From Cohnella baijiui (lineage in GTDB: Bacteria > Bacillota > Bacilli > Paenibacillales > Paenibacillaceae): a stretch of DNA of 46,830 nucleotides. The DNA lies in the NCBI RefSeq assembly GCF_020731285.1, contig NZ_JAJFOW010000048.1:1-46830 (forward strand), given 5' to 3'. Positions 33,547 to 40,527 of the stretch are shown piece after piece. Position numbers and translations under genes: made by a program. Under the pieces are notes generated by a model. It was not told where the DNA came from and did not search any database. It worked only from the letters and a program-made list of their open reading frames with translations. Position 1 is the first letter of the stretch; each line of letters starts with the position of its first letter.

Positions 33547-33960
33547 TTACCGTTTGCCCCCGGACGATCCGGCGCTCCCCGTATTTACGCCGAGCATGCC
33601 GCCGAATGCGCCGGCGAAAAGCGCGACGATCGCGAGCAGCGGAATGCGGGAGGACCAGTCGATGTTCTGGGACAGGAAACCGGTGAGGATGACCAGAACG
33701 ACATAGAGCAGCCCGGTCATGGCGCCGATGTACCACCCGCGTTTGCCGGACCGCCGCGCCGAGGTGAAGCCGCCGGCGAGCGACGCCGCGCCGTGCGTTC
33801 CGTACACCCAAGGCAGGATGTTGGATTCGGACAGCGAGGAGCTGTAGAGCAGCAAGGATAATAGCAAAGTCCCCGCCCCCAGCCAGATGATCGACCAGAC
33901 GATGCCGGACAGCAAGGGGGAGGTGATGCGGAAGCCTGAGACGCGGGGAATCGGATTCAT
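33547..33960 (-). CDS. TIGR04086 family membrane protein (YrzE-like)
   Basis: A protein of 137 aa with four predicted membrane segments (about residues 17-37, 51-67, 76-94 and 107-125), matching the TIGR04086/YrzE family. Function is unknown. The start is the ATG at 33960, because AAGGAG lies 9 nt before it; the in-frame ATG at 33966 would be only 3 nt from that site. The much longer open frame running to 34836 on this strand is a shadow of the DUF421 gene. Synteny (yajC, yrzE, yrbG) agrees with B. subtilis. Confidence 0.8.
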   Translation of the reverse strand: MNPIPRVSGFRITSPLLSGIVWSIIWLGAGTLLLSLLLYSSSLSESNILPWVYGTHGAASLAGGFTSARRSGKRGWYIGAMTGLLYVVLVILTGFLSQNIDWSSRIPLLAIVALFAGAFGGMLGVNTGSAGSSGGKR

Positions 33961-33996
33961 CGGCATGCACTCCTTCGCGAATACGCATTTTGTACC

Positions 33997-34025
33997 ATTG
34001 TATGGGCTTGTTCGGGCGGGTAGTA
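33997..34025 (-). promoter_or_regulatory. Candidate sigma-E promoter for the TIGR04086 gene
   Basis: On the minus strand TACTACC (34025-34019) matches 4 of 7 positions of the -35. A 14-nt spacer follows, then CATACAAT (34004-33997), a full match to the sigma-E -10. The -10 lies in a small inverted repeat, CCATTGTATGG, so chance is possible. Confidence 0.4.
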
Positions 34026-34140
34026 CAAGGCGCTTTGCCATTTTTTCCGGCGCGCGCCCGAATTGCATGAGCGCGGCGGGCAGCGGTGACACTACAAGCG
34101 CATGCAGACTTTCCCGAGAATGACTGAGGAGGAAATTCGC

Positions 34141-34869
34141 GTGGAACTGACGGCGGTTTTGTCGCGCACGACGCTGATGTATTTCTTCGTGTTCTTCGTC
34201 CTGCGACTGATGGGCAAACGCGAGATCGGCAAGCTGTCCGTCTTTGACATGGTCATCTCGATCATGCTCGCCGAAATCGCCGTGCTCTCGATCGAGAGCA
34301 CGGACCGGTCGCTCTGGATCACGATCGCGCCGATGGTGATGCTCGTCCTCATTCAACTCGCGATCTCCTACTTTACCTTGAAAAGCCGCAAGCTGCGCAT
34401 GTGGTTCGACGGATCGCCCAGCGTCATCATCAGCGGCGGCCATCTGAACTGGGAGGAAATGAAGCGCCAGCGTTACAGTCTGGACGACCTGATGATGCAG
34501 CTTCGGGAGAACAAGGTGGACAATGTGAACCAAGTCGAGTTGGCCGTCCTCGAATCGAGCGGCAAGCTGTCCGTTCTGCCCCGGGCGGCGGTGCCCGAAC
34601 GGGAGGATTTGCGCGACCGACGGCGGGATCCGGCAGGCGCCGCCGACGAACCGCAGCACGGGTTGCAGCAGCCTCGTTTCCGCTACGAGGTGCTGCCCCT
34701 GCCGCTCATCCTCGACGGCGAAGTGCAGGAGGACAATTTGGCGAAAAGCGGCCGCAATCTGTTTTGGCTGAAGCAGGAGCTGCGGGAGCGGGGGATCAAG
34801 GACGTGGGACAGGTGTTTTTCTGCAGCCTCGATCACCGGGGCCGGCTCTATGTCGACCGGAAGCGGTAA
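34141..34869 (+). CDS. DUF421 membrane protein (YrbG/YetF family)
   Basis: A protein of 242 aa. Three membrane segments lie in the first about 85 residues (TTLMYFFVFFVLRLMGKREI, SVFDMVISIMLAEIAVLSI, ITIAPMVMLVLIQLAISYF). A cytoplasmic YetF-type domain follows (GSPSVIISGGHLNWEEMK, RYSLDDLMMQLRENKV, NQVELAVLESSGKLSVLP). B. subtilis YrbG and YetF are linked to spores; the function is unclear. GTG 34141 is chosen because GAGGAGG lies 8 nt upstream; an in-frame ATG at 34102 is poorer. The stop abuts the stop of the converging spoVB gene with no base between. Confidence 0.87.
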   Translation: MELTAVLSRTTLMYFFVFFVLRLMGKREIGKLSVFDMVISIMLAEIAVLSIESTDRSLWITIAPMVMLVLIQLAISYFTLKSRKLRMWFDGSPSVIISGGHLNWEEMKRQRYSLDDLMMQLRENKVDNVNQVELAVLESSGKLSVLPRAAVPEREDLRDRRRDPAGAADEPQHGLQQPRFRYEVLPLPLILDGEVQEDNLAKSGRNLFWLKQELRERGIKDVGQVFFCSLDHRGRLYVDRKR

Positions 34870-36441
34870 TTACCGGAACAGCCGGCCCAGGATCGGCACG
34901 CGGGCCACGTCATGCCGGTCGATCAGCTTCATCGCGACGAGGAGCACTAGATAGACGACGATAGAGATGGCGGACGCGGCCGACAGATCCCAGACGCGGC
35001 CGGGCAGCAAATTGCGGTTCCACACCCACAGCGCGACGGCGCCCATCACGGTCATCGCGGCGCCGACTTTAAGAAAGTCGCTCGGGAGCAGCCGAAAGCC
35101 CGTCAATCGCGCGACGCTGATCCAATGCAGCAGCGTGACGAGCGCCATATTGACGGAGATGGCGATGACGGCGCCCTTGATGCCGAGTTCGGGGCGCGAA
35201 GCCAGCTGGATGATAAGCACGAGCTTTACCATCGCGCCGACGAACGTATTGAACAGCGCCGTGCCCGGCCGGTTCAGCGCTTGCAACGCGGCCTGGAGCG
35301 GCGATTGCATATAAAGGAAGACGGCGACGGGCGCCAGCCAGCCCAGCATGCTGCCGACCGAGGCGTCTCCGTACAGGATGGCGCAGAGCGGATCGGCGAA
35401 CAGCGTCATGAGCGCGACGAACGGCGCGCCGGTGACGACCGCGAGCCGCATGGATTGGTGCAGACGCTTTTGGATGGCGGCCCAATCGTTTACGGCGGCG
35501 GCTTCGGAGAGCGAAGGAACGAGCGACGTCGCCAAGGAGAACGTCAGTGTCCCCGGCAAGAGAATGAGCGGGATCGCCATCCCTTGCAGCGCGCCGTACT
35601 GGGTCGTCGCGGCCGCCGCCGTCAGGCCGGCGAGCACGAGGCTGCGCGTCGTCAGGATCGATTCCAGCAGATAGGAGAGCGAGCCGATCATCCGGCTTCC
35701 CGTCACCGGCAGCGCCAGGCCGATCAGGCTGCGCGACAGCTTCCGTGTCGCAGCGGCTTCGACCGCGGGCAATTGCCCGTCTCGAGGCGTCTCGTCAGGC
35801 CGGGCCCGCTCTCGCCGGACCTGCACCCACAGGACGAGCAGGCCCGCCAGTTCTCCCGCGCCCGTGCCCAACATGGCGCCAGCCGCGGCGGCTTCGATTC
35901 CGAACGGCAGCAGCAGATAGGCGAGCAGGAGCGTCAGGACGATGCGCACGATCGTTTCGACCGTCTGCGAGATTGCGGGCGGGATCATGTTTTGCTTGCC
36001 TTGAAAGTACCCCCGCCAAACGGAGGACGCGGCCACGAGCGGCATCACCGGGATGATGGCCAAAAAGGCCGTGTGCACCCGCGGATCGGTCATGATGCGG
36101 GACGAAATCCAGTCGGCCAGCGCAAGACAGACCGCGGCGGCGATCAATCCGAGGCTCAGCGCGATCGACATCGCGATGCGAAGCACCTTGCGCGATTCGC
36201 CGTTGCGACCGCGGGAGTCCGCTTCGGCGACCATCTTGGCGACGGCAAGCGGGAGGCCGCCGGTGATGACGGTGAGCATGACGATGAGAAAAGGAAAGAC
36301 GAGCTGGATGAGGCCGACGCCTTCGGCACCGATCAGCCGGGGCAGGGCGATGCGGGGAACGAAGCCGAGCAGGCGGTTGACAAGCCCCGCGGCCAACAGG
36401 ATCATGGCGCCCTGGATGAAGGTTTGCTTGCGAACGGACAT
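34870..36441 (-). CDS. spoVB: SpoVB-like lipid flippase of the MOP superfamily
   Basis: SpoVB belongs to the MATE/MurJ-like MOP group and is needed for cortex formation, probably flipping a lipid-linked precursor. The product has 523 aa with about 14 membrane helices. The N-terminus RKQTFIQGAMILLAAGLVNRLL and the region GEGVGLIQL-like IGAEGVGLIQLVFPF are typical. Conserved YFQGKQNMIPPAISQTVE is near residues 146-163. The start ATG at 36441 follows AGAGGG with a gap of 6 nt on the minus strand; an ATG 6 nt further upstream directly touches that site. Synteny with B. subtilis spoVB (after yrbG, before comN/secDF) holds. Confidence 0.9.
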   Translation of the reverse strand: MSVRKQTFIQGAMILLAAGLVNRLLGFVPRIALPRLIGAEGVGLIQLVFPFLIVMLTVITGGLPLAVAKMVAEADSRGRNGESRKVLRIAMSIALSLGLIAAAVCLALADWISSRIMTDPRVHTAFLAIIPVMPLVAASSVWRGYFQGKQNMIPPAISQTVETIVRIVLTLLLAYLLLPFGIEAAAAGAMLGTGAGELAGLLVLWVQVRRERARPDETPRDGQLPAVEAAATRKLSRSLIGLALPVTGSRMIGSLSYLLESILTTRSLVLAGLTAAAATTQYGALQGMAIPLILLPGTLTFSLATSLVPSLSEAAAVNDWAAIQKRLHQSMRLAVVTGAPFVALMTLFADPLCAILYGDASVGSMLGWLAPVAVFLYMQSPLQAALQALNRPGTALFNTFVGAMVKLVLIIQLASRPELGIKGAVIAISVNMALVTLLHWISVARLTGFRLLPSDFLKVGAAMTVMGAVALWVWNRNLLPGRVWDLSAASAISIVVYLVLLVAMKLIDRHDVARVPILGRLFR

Positions 36442-36478
36442 GGTCATCCCTCTTTTTCGGGTACTGGCTTTATTTCAC

Positions 36479-36508
36479 AGCTTATGCGGGGTTTGTCCGA
36501 ACTCATGA
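36479..36508 (-). promoter_or_regulatory. Candidate sigma-E promoter for spoVB
   Basis: On the minus strand TCATGAG (36508-36502; 4 of 7 match to KMATATT), a 15-nt spacer, then CATAAGCT (36486-36479; 6 of 8 match to CATACAHT). B. subtilis spoVB is sigma-E dependent, which lends some support. Confidence 0.42.
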
Positions 36509-36631
36509 CAAGCCCTGCGATTTCGCTTCGCGCGTGCAGGAATATCGGACCGGGGCGGAGAAGTCATACAGTCCGATGAGCGATTGAACGCCGAAGGCGC
36601 AGCCAAGGCGTCGGGGAGAGGAGGAGCTGCC

Positions 36632-36904
36632 GTGACGGAATCGGAGGAAGAGCTGAAAGCGGGCGGGGGACCCGAGTTGAACAGCACGCTCGCGCAGCTG
36701 TGCGAGAGCAAAGCGGAGGAGTTCCGGCTGCTCGGGTACGATCAGGTGAGCGGACCGGATGTCTGGGAATGCGTCAGCGACAAATACCACAAGAGCGGCA
36801 CCCCTCCGCTGCACGCGGTCGTGAACGACATCCTGTCCCTGAAGGTGACGCAGTACATGAACTTCATCACTCTGAGCATGTACCGCGGGGAAAAGCGGCG
36901 CTAA
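36632..36904 (+). CDS. comN: ComN-like post-transcriptional regulator
   Basis: A small soluble protein of 90 aa of the post-transcriptional regulator family; in B. subtilis ComN (YrzD) controls comE mRNA and localises with DivIVA. The characteristic segments are LCESKAEEFRLLGYDQV and VWECVSDKYHKSGTPPLHA, followed by VVNDILSLKVTQYMNF. The start is a GTG at 36632 with GAGAGGAGGAG before it; earlier in-frame starts lack such a site. In B. subtilis it is also next to spoVB and secDF. A terminator follows at 36950. Confidence 0.8.
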   Translation: MTESEEELKAGGGPELNSTLAQLCESKAEEFRLLGYDQVSGPDVWECVSDKYHKSGTPPLHAVVNDILSLKVTQYMNFITLSMYRGEKRR

Positions 36905-36949
36905 GCCGCTTGCGGAGCCGAAGCGGTGCGGGCTCGGAGCAAAGATCGG

Positions 36950-36989
36950 CCGTCTTGCGAGAGTCGAGGACTTGCGGGACGGTCTTTTT
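36950..36989 (+). terminator. Intrinsic terminator after comN
   Basis: CCGTCTTGC (36950-36958) pairs with GCGGGACGG (36974-36982) using two G-U pairs. An inner AGTC/GACT pairing strengthens it, and TCTTTTT follows. The rest of the 324-nt gap up to secD (36990-37161) shows nothing I can name before the promoter at 37162. Confidence 0.65.
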
Positions 36990-37161
36990 CGTCGTGGAAC
37001 GGAGGTGCCGCCGAAAGGGACGAAGGCGACCCGGCAGCGGGCAACCGCCCGCCGATATACGTCCAAGGAAGGCGTCCGGCGACGGGAAAAGACGCGTCGG
37101 GAAACGGGGAAGAGCCGCGCTGCATGGGCGTTTTCGGGGCGTTCCCGGCTTTTTCGACAAA

Positions 37162-37191
37162 TTGACTTCCATTTAAGCGCGTAGGTATAAT
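37162..37191 (+). promoter_or_regulatory. Sigma-A promoter of secDF
   Basis: TTGACT at 37162-37167, an 18-nt spacer and a perfect TATAAT at 37186-37191. It lies 37 nt before the secD start. Confidence 0.82.
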
Positions 37192-37228
37192 AGGAACATT
37201 GAGAATCGAAAGGGGTCGGCAACACAAC

Positions 37229-38491
37229 ATGAACCGTATGCTCGCTTTCGTGCTCGTGGTACTCGTCTCGTTCGGGGTTATCGCATGGACAAGCCCCGGA
37301 TTGCTGCACGATACCAAGCTCGGGCTCGATTTGAAAGGCGGCTTCGAGATTTTGTACGAAGCTTCTCCGTTGACGGGAGAAGGCCAAGTTACCAAGGATT
37401 CGCTGAACAAAACGGCGGAGAGCATCGAGAAGCGCATTAACAGCACGGGGATCGCAGAGCCCGAGGTCACGACCGAAGGCAAAAACCGGATCCGCGTCAA
37501 GATCGCGGGCGTCGCGAACGAGGAAGAAGTTCGCACGATGCTGAAGAAGCCGGCCAGTTTGACTTTCCGCAGCGCGGATGGCTGCAAGTCCGAGACCGAC
37601 TACTGCAAAATCGAGCTGAACGGGGACGAATTCGTCGAAGGCGCGGCCAAGGTCGAATACAACAACCTGCGCGAGCCGCTCGTCGCGATCAAGGTCAAGG
37701 ACAAGAAGAAATTCGAAGAGATTTCCTCGCGCTTGTCCGGCTCGGTGCCGAAGCAGCGCCTCGCCATCTACCTGGACGAAGACCTGTTGTCCGATCCCGT
37801 CGTCCAGTCGACCTTCATGGACGGCACGGCCGTCATTTCGGGCCAACCGACGCCCGCCGACGCCAAGGCGCTCGCCGATACGATCAATCTCGGCGCCCTG
37901 CCGCTGAAGCTGACCGAGAAATATACGCAAAGCGTCGGCGCGACGCTCGGGCAGAAGTCGCTCGAAGAGACGCTGCTCGCCGGCGGCATCGCTTCGGCCA
38001 TGATTCTGCTCTTCATGTTCTTCTTCTACCGGCTGCCCGGCCTGGTGGCCAACATCTGTCTGATCGTGTTCGTCTGGCTGCTGCTCGCCGTCATGTGGCT
38101 GATGGGCGCGACGCTGACGCTGCCCGGCATCGCGGCTTTCGTGCTCGGGATCGGGATCGCCGTCGACTCGAACATCATCACCGCCGAACGGATCAAGGAC
38201 GAGATTCGTTCCGGCAAGAGCATTCCTTCTTCGCTTCGCGCGGGGAACAAGAACAGCTTCCGCACGATCATCGACGCCCACATCACGAACCTCATCGCCG
38301 GCGCCGTGCTGTACTTCATCGGCCAAGGCTCCGTCAAGGGCTTCGCCGTCGTCCTGTTGGCGAGCATCATCATCAACATCCTGACCAACATCTTCCTGCC
38401 GCGTTTCTTCATGCATCTGATCGTCAAGAGCGGCAAGTTCAACAAACTATCCTATTATGGCGTAAAGGAGAGTGAGATCCGTGCGCTATAA
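37229..38491 (+). CDS. secD: Protein translocase subunit SecD
   Basis: With SecF it uses the proton gradient to pull proteins out of the SecYEG channel. It has 420 aa. Membrane segment 1 is at residues 4-24, followed by LGLDLKGGFEILYEA (motif D1), an extracytoplasmic P1 region, then five membrane helices from about residue 255. Motif D4 (FVLGIGIAVDSNIITAERIK) is intact, including the Asp used for proton transfer. ATG 37229 is about 13 nt after AAAGGGG; the in-frame TTG 30 nt upstream precedes that site. B. subtilis has a fused SecDF, whereas here the genes are separate and overlap. Confidence 0.94.
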   Translation: MNRMLAFVLVVLVSFGVIAWTSPGLLHDTKLGLDLKGGFEILYEASPLTGEGQVTKDSLNKTAESIEKRINSTGIAEPEVTTEGKNRIRVKIAGVANEEEVRTMLKKPASLTFRSADGCKSETDYCKIELNGDEFVEGAAKVEYNNLREPLVAIKVKDKKKFEEISSRLSGSVPKQRLAIYLDEDLLSDPVVQSTFMDGTAVISGQPTPADAKALADTINLGALPLKLTEKYTQSVGATLGQKSLEETLLAGGIASAMILLFMFFFYRLPGLVANICLIVFVWLLLAVMWLMGATLTLPGIAAFVLGIGIAVDSNIITAERIKDEIRSGKSIPSSLRAGNKNSFRTIIDAHITNLIAGAVLYFIGQGSVKGFAVVLLASIIINILTNIFLPRFFMHLIVKSGKFNKLSYYGVKESEIRAL

Positions 38492-39389
38492 GTTCCACGA
38501 CTTCGACTTCATGAAGTGGAGCAAGCCGCTCATGGCGATCTCGATCGTCCTCGTGCTGCTGGGCGTTCTCTCGCTCTCCATTTTCGGGCTCAACTACGGA
38601 ATCGACTTCCAGTCGGGCACTTCGGTCGACATCAGCGTCACGAAGCCGGTGGACGACGCGAAGGTCAAGCAGTTCCTCGCGGACGAAAATCTCGGCGACC
38701 ATACGACGACCGTCGCCGCCGAGCGCATCTCCGTCCGCTTCAAGCACGCGCTGACCGAAGCGGACCAGGCGAAGCTGGAGACGGACTTCAAAAAGCAGTT
38801 CGACGACAAAGCGTCGTTCGAGAAAAACATCGTCGACGTCGACATCGCCAAGGAGCAGCAGGTCAACGCCCTTCGCGGCATCCTGATCGCGAGCCTCGGG
38901 ATCATCATCTACATCGCGATCCGCTTCGAATGGCGGTACGCCATCGCTTCGGTTCTCGCGCTGCTCTATGACGCCTTCATCGTCATCACGCTGTTCTCGA
39001 TTTTCCGGCTGGAGGTCAACCTGCCGTTTATCGTGGCGGTCCTGACCATCATCGGCTACTCGATCAACGACACCGTCGTCATCTTCGACCGGATCCGCGA
39101 GAATATGCGCTTCGCGAAAGTCAAATCCGAAGCGGATCTCGCCAAAGTCGTCAACGACAGCATTCTCCAGACGCTGACCCGGTCCATCAATACCGTTCTG
39201 ACGGTCGCTTTCGCCGCCCTGTGCTTGTACATTTTCGGCAGCGAATCGATCAAGATGTTCTCTCTTGCCATGATCTTCGGTTTGATCAGCGGCGCGTATT
39301 CTTCGATCTTCATCGCGAGCCCGCTGTGGTTCTGGATGAAGCGCAGAGCGAAGCCGAACAAGCCGGTCAAGGCGCAAACCGCTCCTTGA
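38481..39389 (+). CDS. secF: Protein translocase subunit SecF
   Basis: Partner of SecD. It has 302 aa and six membrane helices. The N-terminal segment FHDFDFMKWSKPLMAIS leads into helix 1, then LNYGIDFQSGTSVDI. The F4 motif IIGYSINDTVVIFDRIRENM is near residues 190-209. The start is the GTG at 38481 with AAAGGAG 10 nt upstream, inside the end of secD; a GTG at 38472 is too close to that site. The overlap of 11 nt means the two are translated together. Confidence 0.94.
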   Translation: MRYKFHDFDFMKWSKPLMAISIVLVLLGVLSLSIFGLNYGIDFQSGTSVDISVTKPVDDAKVKQFLADENLGDHTTTVAAERISVRFKHALTEADQAKLETDFKKQFDDKASFEKNIVDVDIAKEQQVNALRGILIASLGIIIYIAIRFEWRYAIASVLALLYDAFIVITLFSIFRLEVNLPFIVAVLTIIGYSINDTVVIFDRIRENMRFAKVKSEADLAKVVNDSILQTLTRSINTVLTVAFAALCLYIFGSESIKMFSLAMIFGLISGAYSSIFIASPLWFWMKRRAKPNKPVKAQTAP

Positions 39390-39417
39390 TCCGGCTACGT
39401 TAAGAGGAGGCTAGGCC

Positions 39418-40353
39418 ATGACGGAATATCGGACCGTTCACGTCGAGCACGGCGTCAAAGTATCCCTCTGGGGACTGCTCGGGCTGTCGGTCTGCAAAGC
39501 CGCGGCGGGCTGGCTAACCGGAAGTAAAGCGCTGATGGCGGATGCTTGCCATTCCGCCGCGGATTTCGCAGGCGCGACGACCGCTTACATGCGGCTGCGG
39601 CGTGCCGGAAGGCCAGCATATGCGCAGGACGACCGCCAGTCGTCCGAAGCGGTGATCGCCGTCGTCATGTCGGCGCTCCTGCTGCTGGCCGGTCTGGAAA
39701 TCGGGCTTTCGTCCTTGCGTTCGATCGCGTCCGGCGAGGACAAGGCCCCGGGCTGGGGCGCCGTCGTCGTCATCGCCGCGGGCATGGGCGTCCGGGAAGG
39801 GCTCGTTCGCTACAAGCGCCATCACGACGCCAAGCTCGGCATCCGGACGGAGACGGCGCGCGGGGATCGCGCCGACGTCTTCGCCTCGCTGACGGCACTC
39901 GTCGGCGCGACGGGCGCGATGACGGGCGACCTGCTCCATATGCCGGTCCTATATGTGCTCGACCCGGCCGCCGGCCTCGTCGTCGGCGTCTTCGTCCTCC
40001 GGATGGGCTTTCGCCAGGCGTCGTCGGCCATCCGCGCCGTCGAGCGCCGCGGCGCCGACGAGGTCGACGTCCAGTCGCTGCTCGAGGCGATTCAACGGGT
40101 GGACGGCGTCGTCGCCGTCGACGAGCTGAGGGCGCGGGAGCAAGGACACTACGTCTTCGTGGAAGTCGTCATTCGGGTCAACCCCCGCATCTCCGTCTTC
40201 GAAGGCCACGATGTCGCGCTCCGCGTGCGGCGCCAGCTGACCAAGCGGTTCCTGCACGTGACGGATGCGAGCATTCGCGTGGAGCCTTACGATCCCGGCT
40301 ACCCCTACAAGTCCAACCATCACGAAGAAGAGCTCCCGACGCTTCTCCAATAG
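39418..40353 (+). CDS. Cation diffusion facilitator family transporter, atypical metal site
   Basis: CDF proteins export Zn, Mn, Fe or Co by proton antiport. The product has 311 aa with about six membrane helices and a C-terminal cytoplasmic domain (about 215-300). In helix 2 the site motif is intact (ADACHSAAD, with His45 and Asp49). In helix 5 the usual HxxxD is GDRAD, so the position of the His is Gly148 while Asp152 is kept. Asp149 next to it could substitute. Metal specificity cannot be inferred. AGGAGGCTAGGCC precedes the ATG. The gene follows secF and probably shares its transcript. Confidence 0.86.
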   Translation: MTEYRTVHVEHGVKVSLWGLLGLSVCKAAAGWLTGSKALMADACHSAADFAGATTAYMRLRRAGRPAYAQDDRQSSEAVIAVVMSALLLLAGLEIGLSSLRSIASGEDKAPGWGAVVVIAAGMGVREGLVRYKRHHDAKLGIRTETARGDRADVFASLTALVGATGAMTGDLLHMPVLYVLDPAAGLVVGVFVLRMGFRQASSAIRAVERRGADEVDVQSLLEAIQRVDGVVAVDELRAREQGHYVFVEVVIRVNPRISVFEGHDVALRVRRQLTKRFLHVTDASIRVEPYDPGYPYKSNHHEEELPTLLQ

Positions 40354-40394
40354 ACGAGCCGACTCCGCCGCACTCCGGCGGAGTCCTCGTCTTT
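40354..40394 (+). terminator. Long GC-rich hairpin after the CDF gene
   Basis: ACGAG (40354-40358) and GACTCCGCCG (40361-40370) pair with CGGCGGAGTC (40376-40385) and CTCGT (40386-40390), followed by CTTT. A second hairpin, CTCCGCC (40420-40426) with GGCGGAG (40431-40437), follows 26 nt later and precedes recJ. The U-tracts are poor, so termination may be partial. Confidence 0.6.
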
Positions 40395-40527
40395 CGGGCG
40401 TGCGATAGGTGAGCGCCCGCTCCGCCGTCGGGCGGAGTTGCTGTTTGATTGGGCTTGGAGGAGTTTGCGCGGAACCATCGTGCCCGGAGAAGCGAAAAGC
40501 CGCAGCAATCGACGAGGAGGAAAGGAA

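Noticed and set aside
33961..34836. Long minus-strand frame continuing upstream of the TIGR04086 gene
   Set aside because: It is antisense to the DUF421 gene. The real start at 33960 has a good ribosome-binding site and matches the family length.
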